The notes below the pieces were generated by a model, which was not told where the DNA came from, made no database searches, and was given only the letters and a program-made list of their open reading frames with translations. From contig NC_016894.1 of NCBI RefSeq assembly GCF_000247605.1, positions 2,221,732-2,285,731 of the forward strand: 64,000 nucleotides of DNA. The letters are read 5' to 3'. Both the position numbers and the translations under genes were made by a program. Position 1 is the first letter of the stretch, and the number at the start of each line of letters is the position of its first letter. Shown piece after piece: positions 62,875 through 64,000 of this stretch. The stretch is from Acetobacterium woodii DSM 1030 (lineage in GTDB: Bacteria > Bacillota > Clostridia > Eubacteriales > Eubacteriaceae).

Positions 62875-63789
62875 CTAAATCTCAGAGATTTTTTCCGGAT
62901 TTTTTTGCTTTGATTTAAGAAAAGACCACTTTGTTTCAGCAGTTATTATTCCCAGAAAAATGATCAGACAACCAAGAAACATGATTACTGTAAAATGATC
63001 CCCCAGCATAATAATGGCTAAAAGACTTCCAAACACCGATTCGAGACTCATAATTATGGCCGCATGGGTTGAGTTCGTATGTTTCTGAACGATAGTTTGA
63101 CCTAAAAAAGCCAAAAATGTGCAAAAAACTCCAAGATACACCCCATTTAAAAGTCCTGGGATGGGAATCTCCAAAGTAACCTCACCAGCAATAAAAACAT
63201 CTGCTAATGATATAATTGCCGCAAAACTAAGTTGAATAACCGTTAATGCAATAGGATCATGTTTTTTGGAATAGATTCCTACCGTCACAATGTGACAGGC
63301 GAATAAAAATGCACATAATAAAGTTAAGATATCCCCAGCGTTAAATGAAAAACCAACCGAAAAGTCAAAGGTCAAAAGAGCCAACCCCAGGAGCATAATA
63401 AAGGCGGCAATAAAGTTATATTGATCTGGTTTGTGTTTCTTGACAAACCAATAAATAAAGGGCACCATAATCACATTGGTAGCGGTTAAAAACGATTGTT
63501 TTCCGGCTAGAATGTACTGCAGTCCAATCATCTGAGCTGCAAATGCGGTAAACAGAAAAAAACCAATCAGACAACCAGCCTTAAAGGTTTCTTTAGAAAT
63601 ATTCCGCATTCTTTTTCGAAATAATAATCCTGATAAAAGTGCTGCGACAGTAAACCTGATTGCCATAAGCATCATCGGTGATATGGAACTTAACGCATTT
63701 TTAGAGGCAACAAAACCACTTCCCCAAACAAATGCCACGGCAACTAAGCCGAGATCAGCCAAAAACGCTTGTTTTTTTATTTTATCCAT
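62875..63789 (-). CDS. EamA/DMT-family transporter
   Basis: 304 residues with ten hydrophobic segments in two EamA halves (about 8-140 and 150-285), the usual 5 + 5 layout. The first half includes VAFVWGSGFVASKNAL, the second FCTFLAFLGQTIVQKH and SLESVFGSLLAIIMLGD, both typical. The substrate of this drug/metabolite exporter cannot be told; relatives export amino acids or nucleosides. The C-terminal tail is basic and cytoplasmic. A palindromic repeat lies 30 bases upstream. Confidence 0.88.
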   Translation of the reverse strand: MDKIKKQAFLADLGLVAVAFVWGSGFVASKNALSSISPMMLMAIRFTVAALLSGLLFRKRMRNISKETFKAGCLIGFFLFTAFAAQMIGLQYILAGKQSFLTATNVIMVPFIYWFVKKHKPDQYNFIAAFIMLLGLALLTFDFSVGFSFNAGDILTLLCAFLFACHIVTVGIYSKKHDPIALTVIQLSFAAIISLADVFIAGEVTLEIPIPGLLNGVYLGVFCTFLAFLGQTIVQKHTNSTHAAIIMSLESVFGSLLAIIMLGDHFTVIMFLGCLIIFLGIITAETKWSFLKSKQKNPEKISEI

Positions 63790-63819
63790 GATGACTTCCT
63801 TTCAAGTGTTGGGTGTGAT

Positions 63820-64000
63820 TAGGTAACTACGAAACTGCCTTGAGTTTTGTGATCAGTCTTCACAAACAATTTTGTAACGTTAGGCGAACTATATAGCAAA
63901 CTGTCCACCATAAAGTGTAAATAGTGTAAAAATTGTTTCCTGCGAAACTGATCACAAAGCAACGACTAATTTTATGAGCGATTTTATTTAAATAGGTGAC
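63820..64000. repeat. Palindromic repeat element (copy 2), cut by window end
   Basis: It starts TAGGTAACTACGAAACTG, like the 17502 copy, and shares CCTTGAGTTTTGTGATCAGT and ACTGATCACAAAGCAAC with it. TTGTGATCAGT pairs with ACTGATCACAA and AAACAATTTT with AAAATTGTTT, so the long hairpin design is kept although the centre has diverged. The outer 3' end is not clear before the window ends. Confidence 0.7.

Overview
The window reads as a moderately AT-rich chromosomal segment of an anaerobic Firmicute of the class Clostridia. The evidence is a clostridial-type fab/acc operon with FabK and a FabT-like MarR regulator, a lysine-riboswitch-controlled asd-dapA-dapB-lysC operon, Gram-positive HPr, a CooS-like carbon monoxide dehydrogenase homologue with its ferredoxin and flavoprotein, and strong AGGAGG-type ribosome binding sites with frequent GTG/TTG starts. 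An acetogen such as Acetobacterium or another Eubacteriaceae member would fit, but that genus call is inference.

Layout. (1) 1-2310: tail of a signalling operon (receiver fragment, CheX, REC-GGDEF-REC). (2) 2550-10098, minus strand: a two-module NRPS with a terminal reductase, plus an Sfp-type phosphopantetheinyl transferase; this predicts a dipeptide aldehyde or pyrazinone product. (3) 10481-13189: an esterase, a PAS-GGDEF protein and a ComFB-family protein. (4) 13292-17917, minus strand: lysine/threonine pathway genes behind a lysine riboswitch, with a 170-bp palindromic repeat between the riboswitch terminator and asd. (5) 18030-23749: DUF1858 protein, HPr, CobS, YgiQ radical SAM, a DtxR-like regulator and RlmCD, interrupted by a repeat-rich spacer. 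(6) 23990-27573: a small accessory island (zinc ribbon, Bro-N/Fic protein, pentapeptide protein, DUF2089 regulator operon, IS3-type transposase remnant). (7) 27760-43635: MBL hydrolase, a MASE3-GGDEF protein, then a complete alternative chemosensory locus (CheA, CheW, MCP, hybrid kinase, receiver, hemerythrin, CheR, a PAS/coiled-coil/BspA-LRR chimera and a PAS-GGDEF). (8) 44037-49673: a Nif11-like protein, ArsR and PerR-like regulators, and a CooS-like/CooF/flavoprotein operon. (9) 49928-51807: cyclophilin, zinc-ribbon membrane protein, a lone EutL-type shell protein. (10) 51942-61616, minus strand: the full type II fatty-acid operon fabT-fabH-acpP-fabK-fabD-fabG-fabF-accB-fabZ-accC-accD-accA. 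(11) 61728-64000: a nitronate-monooxygenase-like flavoprotein, an EamA transporter and a second copy of the palindromic repeat.

The most unusual points are: the CooS homologue keeps all six C-cluster ligands but has lost the catalytic lysine and the histidine channel, so its operon (next to a peroxide-type regulator) may not oxidise CO at all; an NRPS whose starter condensation domain is half missing; a signalling protein that joins a CheB/CheR-type PAS to a BspA leucine-rich repeat; a bacteriohemerythrin with one iron-ligand histidine changed to glutamine; and a family of large palindromic repeats, one of which sits in the leader of the lysine operon.
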